Positions 47,113 to 58,828 of a stretch of DNA of 64,000 bases are shown here, in pieces (the first letter of the stretch is position 1; each line of letters begins with the position of its first letter). The stretch covers positions 268,073,111 to 268,137,110 of the forward strand of contig OX422219.1 in NCBI GenBank assembly GCA_949130495.1. Reading direction: 5' to 3'. This DNA is from Sambucus nigra (lineage: Eukaryota; Streptophyta; Magnoliopsida; Dipsacales; Adoxaceae). Both the position numbers and the translations under genes were made by a program. The notes under the pieces are model-generated. The model was not told the DNA's origin and did no database searches. It worked only from the letters and a program-made list of their open reading frames with translations.

Positions 47113-47124
47113 AAGACCAAATAA
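47113..47124. repeat. 12-bp target-site duplication of LINE 2, right copy
   Basis: aagaccaaataa, identical to 41612-41623. The two leading A merge with the tail. Confidence 0.85.
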
Positions 47125-48125
47125 TTAATTTATCTTCCCAGTAGTTGGTTGGAAATCCCAAAGTACAATCTCGTAATTTATTTCCTTCCTTTATTTAATC
47201 ATAATTAATTCCACTATATAATTACGACTGCACTACAATTTAATTTTCTCAAAATCAGTCAAAGTAATGAGGTTTTACTTGTAAAGTTAATATGGTACAT
47301 AATATGAATCCATGCGATAAGTTTCCAACACCCACTTGGTCAAATCAATTTTTCACTAGTTGATTTTAACCACCATCTAATCAATTCCTTTATCCTCAGG
47401 CACAATTTATTTTGCTACTCCACTGGATTATAAAATAATTCATTTATTAGGTTTATTGGTGGAGATAAATGTTATAAGTCTATCAAGAGGGTATTATAAT
47501 ATAAGATCTTTCTTGGATGCATATTTCTCCGAATTATGATCTCATACCTACTAACACAACCATTGTCCAATATGCAGGGATATATTGATCCAATATAAAA
47601 TATAATCACACCATATTAATAAAAGATATAATAATGCAGCATTCATATCCTTACAGCCCTCGGAATTAAAAATATAAGCACCTTTTGACAATGGTGTGAG
47701 ATTTCCTCAGTGTAATCAGGACACCCTTAGACTTGAATCTCACGAGTGGTCCTCTTAGATACATTCCTGAATGTACCGGTCGCAAGCCACTATTAAACTA
47801 TCAGACAGGTTCTCAAACCATCAGATAGGTTCCCTTAGTTTAAGATAAACTAATAGGATTCCACACACAACCATTTTTATAGGATGTCAAATCCCTATCT
47901 AGGTTGTGAACAATTCAATTGCACTAGAATTGGAATTTCAATCTCATGTGATCAAGTTGAACCCAATTCACCGAAATTATTACTTAGTATAAATGAACGA
48001 CATAACATACAATATTTAAAGCTTAAATATAATGCATTCTAATAAACATGATTCTTGTTTGAAAATGAACCAACACACCTTTACTTAAAAGTAAACTCCA
48101 TGTATGGTTTTAATAATAAATCCCA

Positions 48126-50640
48126 ATAATCTTCCACTTAGTCTCAAAACCATGTACCTATGAATCTTGTTCCTAACCCATCTACTCAATAACCTATAGC
48201 CCTAGTTGTAGAAGGACTAACCGAGTGTTTTTTGATGCACCCTCTGTCATAAACTAATTCATTCCCCGTTCAATCTCTGTAACTAGGTGAAATCCTACGC
48301 TCAATGTGCTTGACCATTTTATGTGTTATGGGTCCTATCAAACTTGCAATCATTTTGTTATGAATAATGAAATGTTTAATAGCTAATTTTACTTGAAGGA
48401 ACCTATCCCAGGTTACTTAGGAAATATCATCTCCATATAGCCTTTATAGTTTACTTTAAAGTGGTAACAACTTCGGCCCCTTTGGTGGAGTCAAAAATTC
48501 CAAATTGGTTCACACTCCTCCAGCTTATGGCTCCACATCATAGAGTAATAACATATTAAGAGGTAAAAAACTAGGAATCCTTATCTAATTGAAAATAAGC
48601 CTTTTTACCTTAAATGTATAAGATTATTAGACTGACTAATCATGTCAATGGCATAGCAGATAGTGGATTTATTACATAACATAGCACACATGAGGCTATC
48701 TACTGCCAAAGCATAAGGTGTACTCATTATTCCTTTTATCTGATCAAGTGTTTTATGACATTGATCCCTAGATGGAGTGATTCTATTCTATAAATGAAAA
48801 ATCCTTTCATGGAATCCCGATGCTAATCATGTGAGTACAACATCTTTATAAGAAGATTTGGATAAACCCAACATCATTTTTACCCCACTCTAGCTAAATC
48901 TTGATAATAAGGATGTTATCGTCGTATCCTAAGGACTTTATATCGAGCTACCTAGACAATCACACTCTTATGTCAGATAATGCACCCACCTTGTTCCCGA
49001 TTAGGATAATAATATCCACAAATTGTACTAAAAATACCCCCATCTTTCTGTCATGCTTTTTATATAAATAAGTACTATTTGGAATTTTATCAAAAATTAA
49101 AAGATTTATTGTGTGATCAAAACGAATGTTCCAATACTGTAGTTTTAACTTAAATCCTTAAATGGATCTCTTAACCTTATACACTCTAATTTCTTGACTT
49201 CTTACTATGTGTCTATTAAGACAATCATTCATGAATGTAGTCTTGATGTTAAACGAATCCTAATAGACTTTATCATGATTACGGCGATAAGATTTTCTCA
49301 TAGTCAATCCATTTCTTTCTTAGTAAACCCTTTCACAATAAGCCTTGTCTTGAATGTTTTTACCTTACCATCCATTTATCTTTTAACTTCTTGTAAGTCC
49401 ACTTGCATCTAATGTTGTTTATCCCATCTCTAAGTCTATATGTCACCAAAACTTGATTCGAATACATAAAATCCTTCTTTGGTATCGATATTCATAGGTC
49501 AAAGCTAAAATTCATTATCTTGGAATTCCACATTGCATTTCCTAGAACCTGATACGTATTTCCTTAGGATCTCACCAAAATGTTCACCCAAAAATATTTA
49601 CCCATCAGGATGTCTCTTGAGGCTCCCACTACGGCACGATACCACTTCGTATCTATTATAAGTGACACATGTATCCTGATCATCAGTAATACTCCCACTT
49701 CTACTAGGCTATGTACTATCAATATAAGTTTGTATTTCATTTTGTTCAGGTGGTCTAGCAACACTGGTAATATGACGTTTCTTTTTTCTTAGGCCCATAG
49801 TTTATTACATAATCCATATTTCAAGAATCGGGAAATGATGCAATCAATGACCTTCTTATGCTTAGGATTACAATATAAACTACCTTCATAACTTTTGGAT
49901 AACCATAAAGAGATGTATTTCTATCCCTGTTTTCTACTTATTTGGCTCTTTCCATGGCACTAGTGTCAGGTAACCCCAGATTTGAACTTGTCCTAGAATG
50001 AGCTTGCACCTACTCCTCAGATCCATAGGAATTAAACAAACCTATTTAGATGAAACTAAATTCAGAATGTATATTGTCATATTTAATGTAAAATCCTGAT
50101 ATGAATGTTGTAGTCTTGAATAATTAATCATGGATCTTATCATATATAAAAGTGTCTTATTCCTTATTTTCCTCTACATCATTCCGAAGTGGAATACTCG
50201 GTGTAGACAATGGGTATATAATCCCAACCTTTCGATAAATGATTCCTTAACTCTCCAAAGAGGTAAACATCTCCACGATCAGATCGTAGAGTTTGGATTA
50301 TTTTATGTCACCCATTCTCTACCTTAGTCTTATACTCCTTGAACTAATCAAATGCTTATGGTGCATAAGGTAAACACATTCGTACTTTGAGTAATCATCA
50401 ATGAAATTGATCAAGTACTGATAGCCACCTCCTAAATGGATAGTCAGGGGACCACACAAAATCAAAATGAACCATTTCCAACACATATTTGGATCTATGG
50501 CTTTTTTGTCATAAATGGGCACTTGGTCATTTTACCTCCTATATGGGATTCACGAACAAGAGGTGCCTCAACTTCCAATGAACTAAATTGTCCATTTTAA
50601 ACCAGTCTTTGAGTTCCTTATATGATAAAATAACCTAAGT
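48126..50640 (-). pseudogene. Decayed copia pol: integrase, RT, RNase H
   Basis: Read on the minus strand with many stops and shifts. Integrase: GGKMTKCPFMTKKP, then GPLTIHLGGGYQYL and NFIDDYSKYECVYLMHHK (50319-50522), and TLRSDRGDVYL. RT: a KGFTKKE-like block near 49320, and an active site near 49010-49022 where the family YVDD reads FVDI, losing one catalytic Asp. RNase H end: SHKM-like VKHIERRISPSYRD near 48275-48310. This order (integrase first) identifies Ty1/copia. Confidence 0.8.
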
Positions 50641-50839
50641 GTAAGTGTCAAAAATGATTTTGATCTAACTAAGGCCTTCAATTTAATAAATGACCATTAA
50701 TATTATTCATTACAATATTTAGAAATATTAGTGAGATAAAGATTATAATGTATAAATTATTTTCTAATGAACCAGAACAGAAAAAGACATCCCAATTTTG
50801 ATTTAAAAAAATTATTAAAACAATTGAATATATGTGTAG

Positions 50840-51944
50840 AACCATGATGATGCTAAAAATAACACCACCCTTTAAGGTTTTCGTAAGCCCAATTCAGTGG
50901 TAACAATGGCACTATAAAGGTATATAGTAGAAAGAGGTGGGGAGAAGAGGATTCACACTGGAATATAAGTAGTTCAGCCAATTAGGCCTACGTCCACTGT
51001 GCAGGTGTATGATATATATCACTGTATAAGGGCACTAATGGACATAGATACAATCTCTCAAGCTTTCTCTCTCTACTGTGTATTTAGATCGAGTTTCAGC
51101 TAGGGTTGCTAATTTCGGGTACCCCCCATGCATGCAATGAGCATGTGTGTGTTGATCTAGCCAATATGATGAAGACATTTGTCACTGTCACATGAAGAGA
51201 ATGATGATGAAATATTCCACCATGTGAGGGGAAGGATTTGTTGTAACTGATTTGTGTACACGTGTTCCCAGCCACACATATGCACAAAATAGCTCGGCCA
51301 TCTATCTGGTCACGACCTCGGCCTGGAATAGTACGAGGTTGGTAAAGTCTAACTTTCATCCAATCCGACATTAATCATGATGACCTTAGTTTATGTGGAG
51401 CCGAGGTTAGGTAGGTGATACCATAAGGTCGGCCTCGGCCGAGGTTATGCTGGAACATGTTAGGAACGTTGGCTTATTCCCTGCCGAAGTTGGCCTTAAC
51501 CTCGGCCTACTACCAACCGCGGTTGTCATCCCTTGGATGGCCTAATGAATAACTATTACCCTGGATCATGAGGGCCTCTCTTGATGAGGTTGGTAGTAAC
51601 GTCGACCATGGCCGACCTTGCTTGGGATGAGACCACTGGTCATTATTCTAATACCCTTCCAACATGGGCCATACCAATGGCCGAGGTTGATGCCTTTGAG
51701 CCAAGGTGGTACATATAAAGCATATCAATCACCCACTAGCCCTTAGTTACCTGTGTGATCAAGTGTCTAAGGGGTATATTTACCCGAGGTTGAATTTCTT
51801 CAAGTGTTAATAGTCTCTTGACAAGTGTTAGCTACTGGAGTAGATAGCGTGCCTGACAGATTTGATGATGTTAGTTGTCTTTTAGGCTCCCAAGGAAATA
51901 ATGGGCCTGGGGATACGTGCACTAATACTTAAGGGTTTAAACCA
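50840..51944 (-). repeat. 3' LTR of the Tat element
   Basis: The right border is set at 51944: the minus strand shows a ~35-base purine tract (GAGAAAGAGAGAAATGAGG and on) followed by TGGTTTAAACCC. The U5-like part reads on the minus strand GTGGACGTAGGCC..TTGGCTGAAC, a phrase common in plant LTR 3' parts. The left border near 50840 is approximate. It contains a cluster of ccgaggtt/CCTCGGCCGAGG motifs. Confidence 0.6.
51290..51690. promoter_or_regulatory. CCGAGG palindrome cluster in the Tat LTR
   Basis: cctcggcc at 51316 and 51500, ccgaggtt at 51401 and 51681, the perfect palindromes CCTCGGCCGAGG (51433-51444) and AACCGCGGTT (51515-51524), and related gtcgaccatggccgac near 51602. Irregular spacing. 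The role is unknown. Confidence 0.45.
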
Positions 51945-51983
51945 TATTTTCTTCTCTTTCTTCCTCATTTCTCTCTTTCTCCG
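51945..51983 (-). other. Polypurine tract of the Tat element
   Basis: Long pyrimidine run on the plus strand (ttcttctctttcttcctc and on), purine on the minus strand, abutting the proposed LTR start. Confidence 0.55.
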
Positions 51984-52416
51984 AATTTGGTCATTTCTGT
52001 AACTTTATCTCTAGAAGAGCTCTGATTTGAAGTGCGTTTGGGTGGTCATTCCTTCCTTGATTCTCATCACCTTTCATCAGGTACCCCTTGCCATTCCTTC
52101 TTCTTCATTTTTCTACCTTTGTTCTTGCTTTTGCATTTTCCGATGAGCTTCAAGAGGTTTCCGGTGAAACTATTGGTTTTTCCGACGAACTGTTCTTAAT
52201 TGTTCTTCGTCGTTTTTGTTCAAAGTTTAATAGCTTGATCTTTAATTCAATTTGCCAATCTTGTTTGTAATTTAGGAGAGTCAATAAGTCTAGCGTCTTC
52301 CTCATATGCTCAGAACCCTTTACCAACTTTTAGAGGAGTTCCCCTCTCTTAGGGAGAAGACCTTATATAAAATTAGACAAATATAAAGAGCCCAAGAGGA
52401 AGCTCGTAGGGCAGAG

Positions 52417-54557
52417 ATGTTCCCCCCCAGGCATATTTTTCCACCACCTCTGAAGGTCATATACCCTGAACCAATTGAACCAGTTAATGAAGAAGAGGTC
52501 CCAGCTGAACCCTCTACAATGTCGGAGTCTGAGTCATCCACCTCAGACCCTATGTCTATGGACTCTTTTCAAGAGTCCATGGATTTTTCAATTCGACAAG
52601 ATCAGGTCCCTGATCAGGCAAAGGTTTCTAGTCGGGCCTCGTCTCACCAAAGTTTGTGCACATCAACCTCTTCCTCAGAGGTTGAAATTATTGGACCAAG
52701 TGCGGTTGTTCCACTAAATCTTGAAGTCATTCCTCTGTCGGTAGTCACAGGGGCTAAGTTCGCTCAGAGTTGTCCAAGTGGTGCCCCATTGTTTGCTCGG
52801 GCCGACGTTGATCTAGATGATGATGATGATGCTAAGAGTGATGATGAGATCTCAGAGGCGGCCGAGATTGAGAGTACAGTCAGCTCGGTTTACCTCTTGT
52901 CCTTTAGATACCTATATTCCATAAGCCCCTCTATAAAACTCAGGAGACCCCTGAGGGAAGAGAGGGCTTATGACGACCGAGATGGTGAAATCTGCCTATA
53001 CGAGCAGATGTTGAAGTTGGGATTTCATCTACCCATCCATCCCATCATTAGGTCTATATTGGCCTATATCAACTTGGCCCCTTCCCAATTATCACCCAAT
53101 GCTTGGAGGGTGATAATTGGAGTCATTGTCTTATAGAGGGATGCTCATCACGCAGACCATCCTGTCTAAGTCTTTACAGGGTGCTATGTCCCTTCATCTG
53201 CCAGAAACCATTCGAGCTATTGTCATTTTTTGGCTCGAAAGTCAAATCATAAGATGCTTCAGATTACCCAAACCTCAAACCATAACTGGAAGCCACATTA
53301 CTTCTTTGCATCAGGGCCATGGTAATTTGCTCCATGTGCCACCTTTTCCTCATTAGAGCTGAGGATACCTATAATATGGGGAAAGGTTACAATGGCTACA
53401 AGGGTCGACCCTGGGCTAAGCCAACAAAATCTTCAGAAGGTCAAATACCTTCAGGATCAGGGGGAACATGGTCTGCTCGTAAAATTCGAACACATGATGA
53501 CCCCCTATTACCTCTCTGAGATTGGTCTAGGGGGAAGTCCTCTGATAGAGTTTGGTAAGTGCTTTTTATTTCACCAAGTTATACCTCTGAGTTTATGTAT
53601 ATCTGATTCTCTAACTCAGACCTTTCCATCTTACAGAGTGCCCAAAAGGAAAATCTAATAAGTTATGGGAGATGGCCGCCCCCAGTCTGATAAAGCTCGT
53701 AAAAAAATCTGGATTGAATGATCCTACTCCCCCTCCATTTACCTCAAGGGCTGAGGAAGAAAAAGAAGAGGAAGGTTACCGACCCTGCCGCTGAGAATCA
53801 GAGGCAGAAGAAGAAAGGGTGAGATCGTGACATCCCCATTTCTTCTAAGGATGCCTTGATTGCTCGTATGGAGCAATTAAAGATAGGTGATAGTGTTATT
53901 GGCCAAAGTCTGAAGGCCTTGGATGCTATCGGCGGTGTCATAACTGAGTCTAACAAGCACTTTTACCGGTCCATGGATAAGCCTCTATTGGTTGAATTAT
54001 CCCTTCATCGTACCATCTAAGACATTTAACTATAGCTTCTGAATGTGTAACATCAGAATTTGAACTATTTCAGACCTTAGTCTGACATCTTTGCACATGT
54101 TCTGTAGGGTCTTCTCACCATGCATCACTATGTCAACTGGACCTTGGGGAATCTTCCTCTGATAGAGAAGGGCCAAGAGGCTGAGAAGACTGAGGCCACT
54201 TTAAATACTGAAGTGGAACATCTGAAACCTACTCTAAAGAAGGCTGAGGCAAGCGTGAAGGGGTTGCAAAAAGACATGGACAAGTAGAGGTAAGATCATA
54301 ACACTTCTCTAAAGGCCCAGGCTGACTCTCTTCAGCGCAAAGTCGATGTGGCTATCAAGGCTGCCTTGGATGATACCTCCGAGAAGATCTTGGAGGAGTA
54401 CAATGTCTCTGATGATTTTGTTAGCTTCGGATTTGAATATTTGGAAAGAGGGGTGAAGGAAACTCGCAAGTGGGCTGCCATGAAGGAGAAGGAATCAGGA
54501 AGCCTTACAGTTGCTGACTTCATTGGCTTGGGCTATGCCGACCCTAAGTTTTCCTAG
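52417..54557 (+). pseudogene. Antisense ORF of the Tat element (Transposase_28-like)
   Basis: Runs opposite to gag-pol. Exon 1 (52417-53136 and on) has an acidic, Ser-rich N-terminus, then YDDRDGEICLYEQMLKLGFH and LPIHPIIRSILAYINLAPSQ, LSPNAWRVIIG, the core of the Pfam family annotated as putative gypsy-type transposon (Transposase_28). A GT...AG intron likely spans 53554-53636 and another ends at 54108. The C-terminal part (54109-54557) is coiled coil: EKAEKTEATLNTEVEHLKPT, then DFIGLGYADPKFS. Stops and shifts near 53136 and 53660 disable it. Function in the family is unknown. Keeping it in one lineage suggests a role in the element's biology. Confidence 0.75.
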
Positions 54558-54929
54558 GTCCTGCAGGAGGTTGAAAAAGAGGGAGGTGTTGCACCCACTG
54601 AGACCGCCCCTAAGGAGACACCATGACTGAAGATATCGGTGCTCAAGATGATGGGGTGGAAGTGACCACCCTCGACCAAGGAAATGCATACATGTCAACT
54701 AACCCTGAGGCTACAAAAACTTAAATTCTTGTGAAACTATATGCAATCTTTTGTAACTCTCAATTAATTGTAACCTCTGATGAAAAATGTTACTTTATAT
54801 TTTTATAATTTGCAACTTAATCTGTCAACCTCTGAGGATTGCTTTTATTTCTTCTCTTGCTTCGTTGTTTGAGTGATTTTCTTTGCCATGCAATGCGTTC
54901 AACTTTGAAGTCATGGTACAATGGTTTTA

Positions 54930-55412
54930 AAGTCTACGTTCATCCAAATATGGTGTCTGACTTCAGACCTTATCACCAAACCATGATGCTACAAGGTCTG
55001 AGGTCATCAACTAAGATGTTAGCCTCATCATTAATTTCACCAAATTAATGATGTTAAGGGTCTGAGGTGATCCAATTATGATGTCTGACCTCAGACCTTG
55101 TCACCAAATCATGATGTTATAAGGTCTGAGGTCATCACTAAGATGTTATCCTCATAAATAATTTCACCAAATTAATGATGTTAAGGGTATGAGGTCATTC
55201 AATTATGATGTCTGACCTCAGACATTGTGACCAAATCATGATGTTTTAAGGTCTGAGGTCATCACTAAGATGTTATCCTCATAAATAATTTCACCAAATT
55301 AATGATGTTAAGGGTCTGAGGTCATCCAATTATGATGTCTGACCTCAGACCTTGTCACCAAATCATGATGTTATAAGGTCCAAGGTCATCAACTAAGATG
55401 TTACCTCATAAA
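54930..55412. repeat. 127-bp tandem array between pol and antisense ORF
   Basis: About 3.8 units. The marker ttaatgatgttaaggg starts at 55045, 55172 and 55299, giving an exact 127-bp period; the first unit is more diverged. Each unit contains the inverted pair ggtctgaggtcat and atgtctgacctcagacc, so every unit could form a hairpin. Confidence 0.92.
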
Positions 55413-55514
55413 CTCTACCACTAGAGTACAATGAACAAAGAATTGTCATGTAAACTGATATTCTTATTAATAATCTCTTCCTAAGATGATACATTTACAC
55501 ACTCTTGCAACATC

Positions 55515-56470
55515 ATATGTAATACTTCTTGAGATGATCAGCATTCTAGGGATTGGAAAAAGGTTCCCCCTCTATGTTTTCTAGCCTGTAGGTTCCAGGT
55601 ATAACCTCCTCGATTACTCTGTAAGGACCATGTCAATTTGGGTGGAGCTTGTTAACCTTCTGTAACGTCTTCTTTAGCACCAGGTCCCCTACAGCTATGG
55701 GCCTCAATTTTACCCTCTGATTGTAGAACTTTGTTGTTCTGTGCTGGTAAGCTGCTTACCTGACTTCTGCGTCTTCCATTTTCTCTTCAATCAAGTCTAG
55801 GTCGAGTCTTCTTTCCTCTCCATTCTTCTAGGGATCATAGGTTTGAACCCTATGAGTAGGGAGTCCTACCTTTGTGGGTATGACGGAATCTGAGCCATGT
55901 GATAACATAAATGGGGTCTCCCCCGTAGGTGTCCTAGCCGTCATTTTATAGGCCCAGAGAACAGCATAAACCTTTTCAGTCCACCTTCCCTTAGCCTTCT
56001 CCAACCTCTTCTTGATCCCTTTGATGATTGTTCTGTTGGTGACTTCGGTCTGACCGTTTGCTTGAGGTCGGCCAGGAGAAGAGAAAAATTGCTTTATCCG
56101 AACTCTTTCGCAATATTTTTCTAGGGAAGAATTCTTGAACTGGGTTCCATTGTCCGAAATGAGGGTGTTTAGGAGGCCATGTCTGCATATGATGTTCTTC
56201 CAAATAAATTGGAAGGTCTTCTTCTCTGTAATCGTGATCATCGGCTCCACCTCTACGCACTTAAATAAGTAATCAATGGAAACTATCAAAAATCGATAAT
56301 TATTTGCGGCCCTTGGAAGGGGACCTACTAAGTCAATCCCCCATACTGCGAATGTCCAGGGGGAACTGATAGACGTCATAGGCTGATGAGGTTGATGGGG
56401 GATTATGGAGAATCTTTGACATTTGTCGCACCTCTTTTCGTAAGCTACAGCATCCTTTTGCCAAGGTTGC
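55515..56470 (-). pseudogene. Tat integrase core and C-terminus
   Basis: The open core (55828-56379, 183 residues) has VWGIDLVGPLPRA (first Asp), LISDNGTQFKN (second Asp) and GQTEVTNRTIIKGIKK (Glu), so the DDE triad is intact. After a stop at ~55828 the C-terminal part continues to ~55515 with a GPYRVIEEVIPGTYRLE-like module. The complex would insert element cDNA. Confidence 0.88.
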
Positions 56471-56473
56471 CCA

Positions 56474-57340
56474 CTAGTACCCCTGCGTAATAATTCTATT
56501 GGCCAAGGGTCTTCCTCCTATGTGACTGAAGCAAGAACCCTCATGTACCTCCTGTAAGATACGGGGAACTTTCGTGAGATGAACGCATCTGAGGAGAGGT
56601 AATATGAATCCCTTCTTATACAGGATGTTTCCCACTATGGAGAATCTCGCAGCTTTGTATCTTAATTTCCTCCTTTCCAGCTTTGATTCCGGCAGTTTTC
56701 CCTCTCTGATATACCTAATAAGGGGGGCCATCCATGAATCCCCTAGGTTCAGGTTGAGGCATGAGTTACTAACCTCTTCTTCTTCAATGGTTGCTCTGGG
56801 CAAGATCTCGACAATAACTATTCTATGGATATTTGTCTTCGTTGCCGAAGCCAACCATGCTAAGGCATCTGTGTGGCTGTTATTTTGCCGAGGTACTCTC
56901 TTCATCATTACCTCTTCGAGGCCTTCCATTATCATTCTCACCCTCTTCAGGTATTTAGCCATCCTTTCATCTTTGGCCTCATAAACCCCTAAGACTTGAT
57001 TAATGACTAACCTTAAGTCACTATGAAGTAGAAGTCATCCTACTCCCAGATTCTTTGCCAATGAGAGACCTGTTATCATGGCTTCATATTTTGACTCATT
57101 GCTCGATGCCTTGAAGTTAAACCTTATGGCATATTCGATGTTAGTACCATCCGGGACTGAGAGTATCAACCCCACACCACTCCCACTTTTGTAAGATGAC
57201 CTATCAACAAAAAGGTTCCATATGTCTCTATCTGATGAGAAGCCACCTTCTAACATTATTCCCTCCTTAAAGAGGTATCAGCCTTCCTCATTCTCGGCTG
57301 TCCTATCTTTAGCTCCCTTGGTCATAACCTCTTATGGGTG
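56474..57340 (-). pseudogene. Tat second (archaeal-type-like) RNase H and integrase N-terminus
   Basis: 57035-57256 reads WNLFVDRSSYKSGSGVGLIL and FKASSNESKYEAMITGLSLA, the start of a second RNase H with its Asp and Glu kept. 56474-56962 continues with VPRQNNSHTDALAWLA (its C-terminal part), then the linker and HHCC-type start of integrase (GSCFSHIGGRPLANRIITQG). Two RNase H domains in tandem are a Tat hallmark. A stop at ~57005-57035 separates the two frames. Confidence 0.85.
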
Positions 57341-58768
57341 TCAAAAGATGTTGTTGTTTGACCCTTCTACAGTCTCAGATCTGTTCTCAATCTCGGTCTC
57401 TTCCCATGTAAACTCAGCAACGAAGTCTGCAAGAGCCTTCCCTTTGATGGTCATCCTAGGCTGGTAAGTGAGGTCATACTCCCCTAACTCAATGGCCCAT
57501 GTCATTAACCTACCCGACTTCTCAGGCTTATGGAGGACCTGTCTTAGCGGGGAGTCAGTGAGAATGACCATGGAATGGGCTTGAAAGTAGGGCTTCATCT
57601 TCCTTGAAGCGTGTATCAAGGCGTAGGCTAATTTTTCCATGCAAGGATAATTCTTCTCAGCCCCTTGAAGGGCTTTACTATTGAAGTATACGAGCCTTTG
57701 GATACCAACGTCTTCTCGTACTATGGCTGCACTTATAGTTGATTCTGAGATTGCCAGATAAATGTACAATTTCTCTCCTACAATGGGCCTAGATAAGAGC
57801 AAGGGAGACCCGATGTAGGACTTGAGTTGGTTGAAAGACTTATCACACTCTTCGTCCCATTGGAAGGCCTTTCTAATCACCTAGAAGAACGGGAGACACT
57901 TGTCGGTCACCCTGGAAACAAATCTATTGAGCGCAGCCACTCTTTCAGTGAGCATCTGAATGTCCTTGATACTCCTAGGTGTCTTCATGTTGGGCAAAAC
58001 CTTGATTTTCTCACGGTTTTCCTCTATTCCTATTTGATTGATGATGAATCCAAGAAACTTCCCATCTCCTACCCCGAAGACACACTTTGTCGGGTTGAGT
58101 TTCATCTTGTAAAGGTCCATGGTATTGAAGGTCTTTTCCATGTCTGCCACGTGAGTGCGGGCCTTTAAGCTCTTCATTAGCATATCATCTACATACACCT
58201 CCACGGTCTTGCCTATTTGGTCTTCGAACATCTTATTCACCAGGCATTGATAGGTTACCCCTGCATTTTTCAATCCGAAGGGCATTACCTTCTAGCAATA
58301 CCTCCCTTTGTCAGTAATGAAGGTTGCCTTTTCTCAGTCTTTAGCATCCATGAAGATCTGATTGTAGCCTGAATATACATCCATGAAGCTCATGAGCTCA
58401 TGTCCTGCAGTTGCATCTAACATCTGGTCGATCCGGGGTAGGGGATAACTGTCTTTTGGGCAAGACTTGTTCAGGTCAGTAAAATCTATGCACATTCTCC
58501 ACTTTCCATTGGCTTTGGGCACAATGACTGCATTTGATAGTCACTCCGGATATATTACTTCCCTGATGAATTCAGCCTCTTCCAACTTTCGGACCTCTTC
58601 CCGGATAACGTCATACTTCTCCCTGGAGTATACTCTTCGTCTCTGTTTGATTGGCTTAGCATCCTTAGTCATATTCAACTTATGGCACATAACTTCAGGG
58701 ATGATACCTGGCATGTCTGCATGACTCCATGCGAAGACACTCTGCCTCTTCCTCAAGAAGTCTACCAA
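57341..58768 (-). pseudogene. Tat reverse transcriptase and first RNase H
   Basis: From the right: RKRQSVFAWSHADMPGI, KQRRRVYSREKYDVIREEV, ANGKWRMCIDFTDLNKSCPK, SYPLPRIDQMLDATAG, MPFGLKNAGVTYQCLVNKMF, and the active site VEVYVDDMLMKS with both Asp present. The connection domain and first RNase H (YIYLAISESTISAAIVRE, ILTDSPLRQVLHKPEKSGRL) follow in 57341-57880. Stops near 58333, 58286 and 57881 break an otherwise well-kept frame. Confidence 0.9.
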
Positions 58769-58823
58769 CTCTTCCTTGATTTCTGCCTTTAAGGCTTTGC
58801 CGACCTGGACGGTTTTTTTCGGC

Positions 58824-58828
58824 TCGTC
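58824..58828. repeat. Target-site duplication, left (non-autonomous LTR element)
   Basis: tcgtc, matched by tcatc at 61543-61547 with one difference. In Tat coding terms the insertion splits an Asp-Glu-rich stretch between protease and RT. Confidence 0.7.

Larger units (their letters stand above)
41138..48125 (-). repeat. 3' LTR of the copia element, split by LINE 2
   Basis: On the minus strand it starts TGGGATTTATT after the PPT GACTAAGTGGAAGATTAT, typical for copia. Without LINE 2 it would be ~1.5 kb, long for a copia LTR, so it may include other sequence. A pyrimidine-rich CT tract lies at 41431-41474. With no second LTR for comparison the left end is provisional. Confidence 0.45.
41138..50840 (-). 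mobile_element. Degenerate Ty1/copia element, LINE 2 nested in its LTR
   Basis: Pol on the minus strand in copia order (integrase before RT and RNase H) between ~50640 and 48250, followed by a PPT and an LTR whose start is at 48125. The left end near 41138 (tgcaatag after gypsy integrase) is a guess from context, and the upstream gag and 5' LTR are not recognised and may be lost. LINE 2 occupies 41624-47112. Confidence 0.65.

Noticed and set aside
54930..55412. CRISPR-like array
   Set aside because: Units are 127 bp with no unique spacers, in a plant retrotransposon. It is a tandem repeat.
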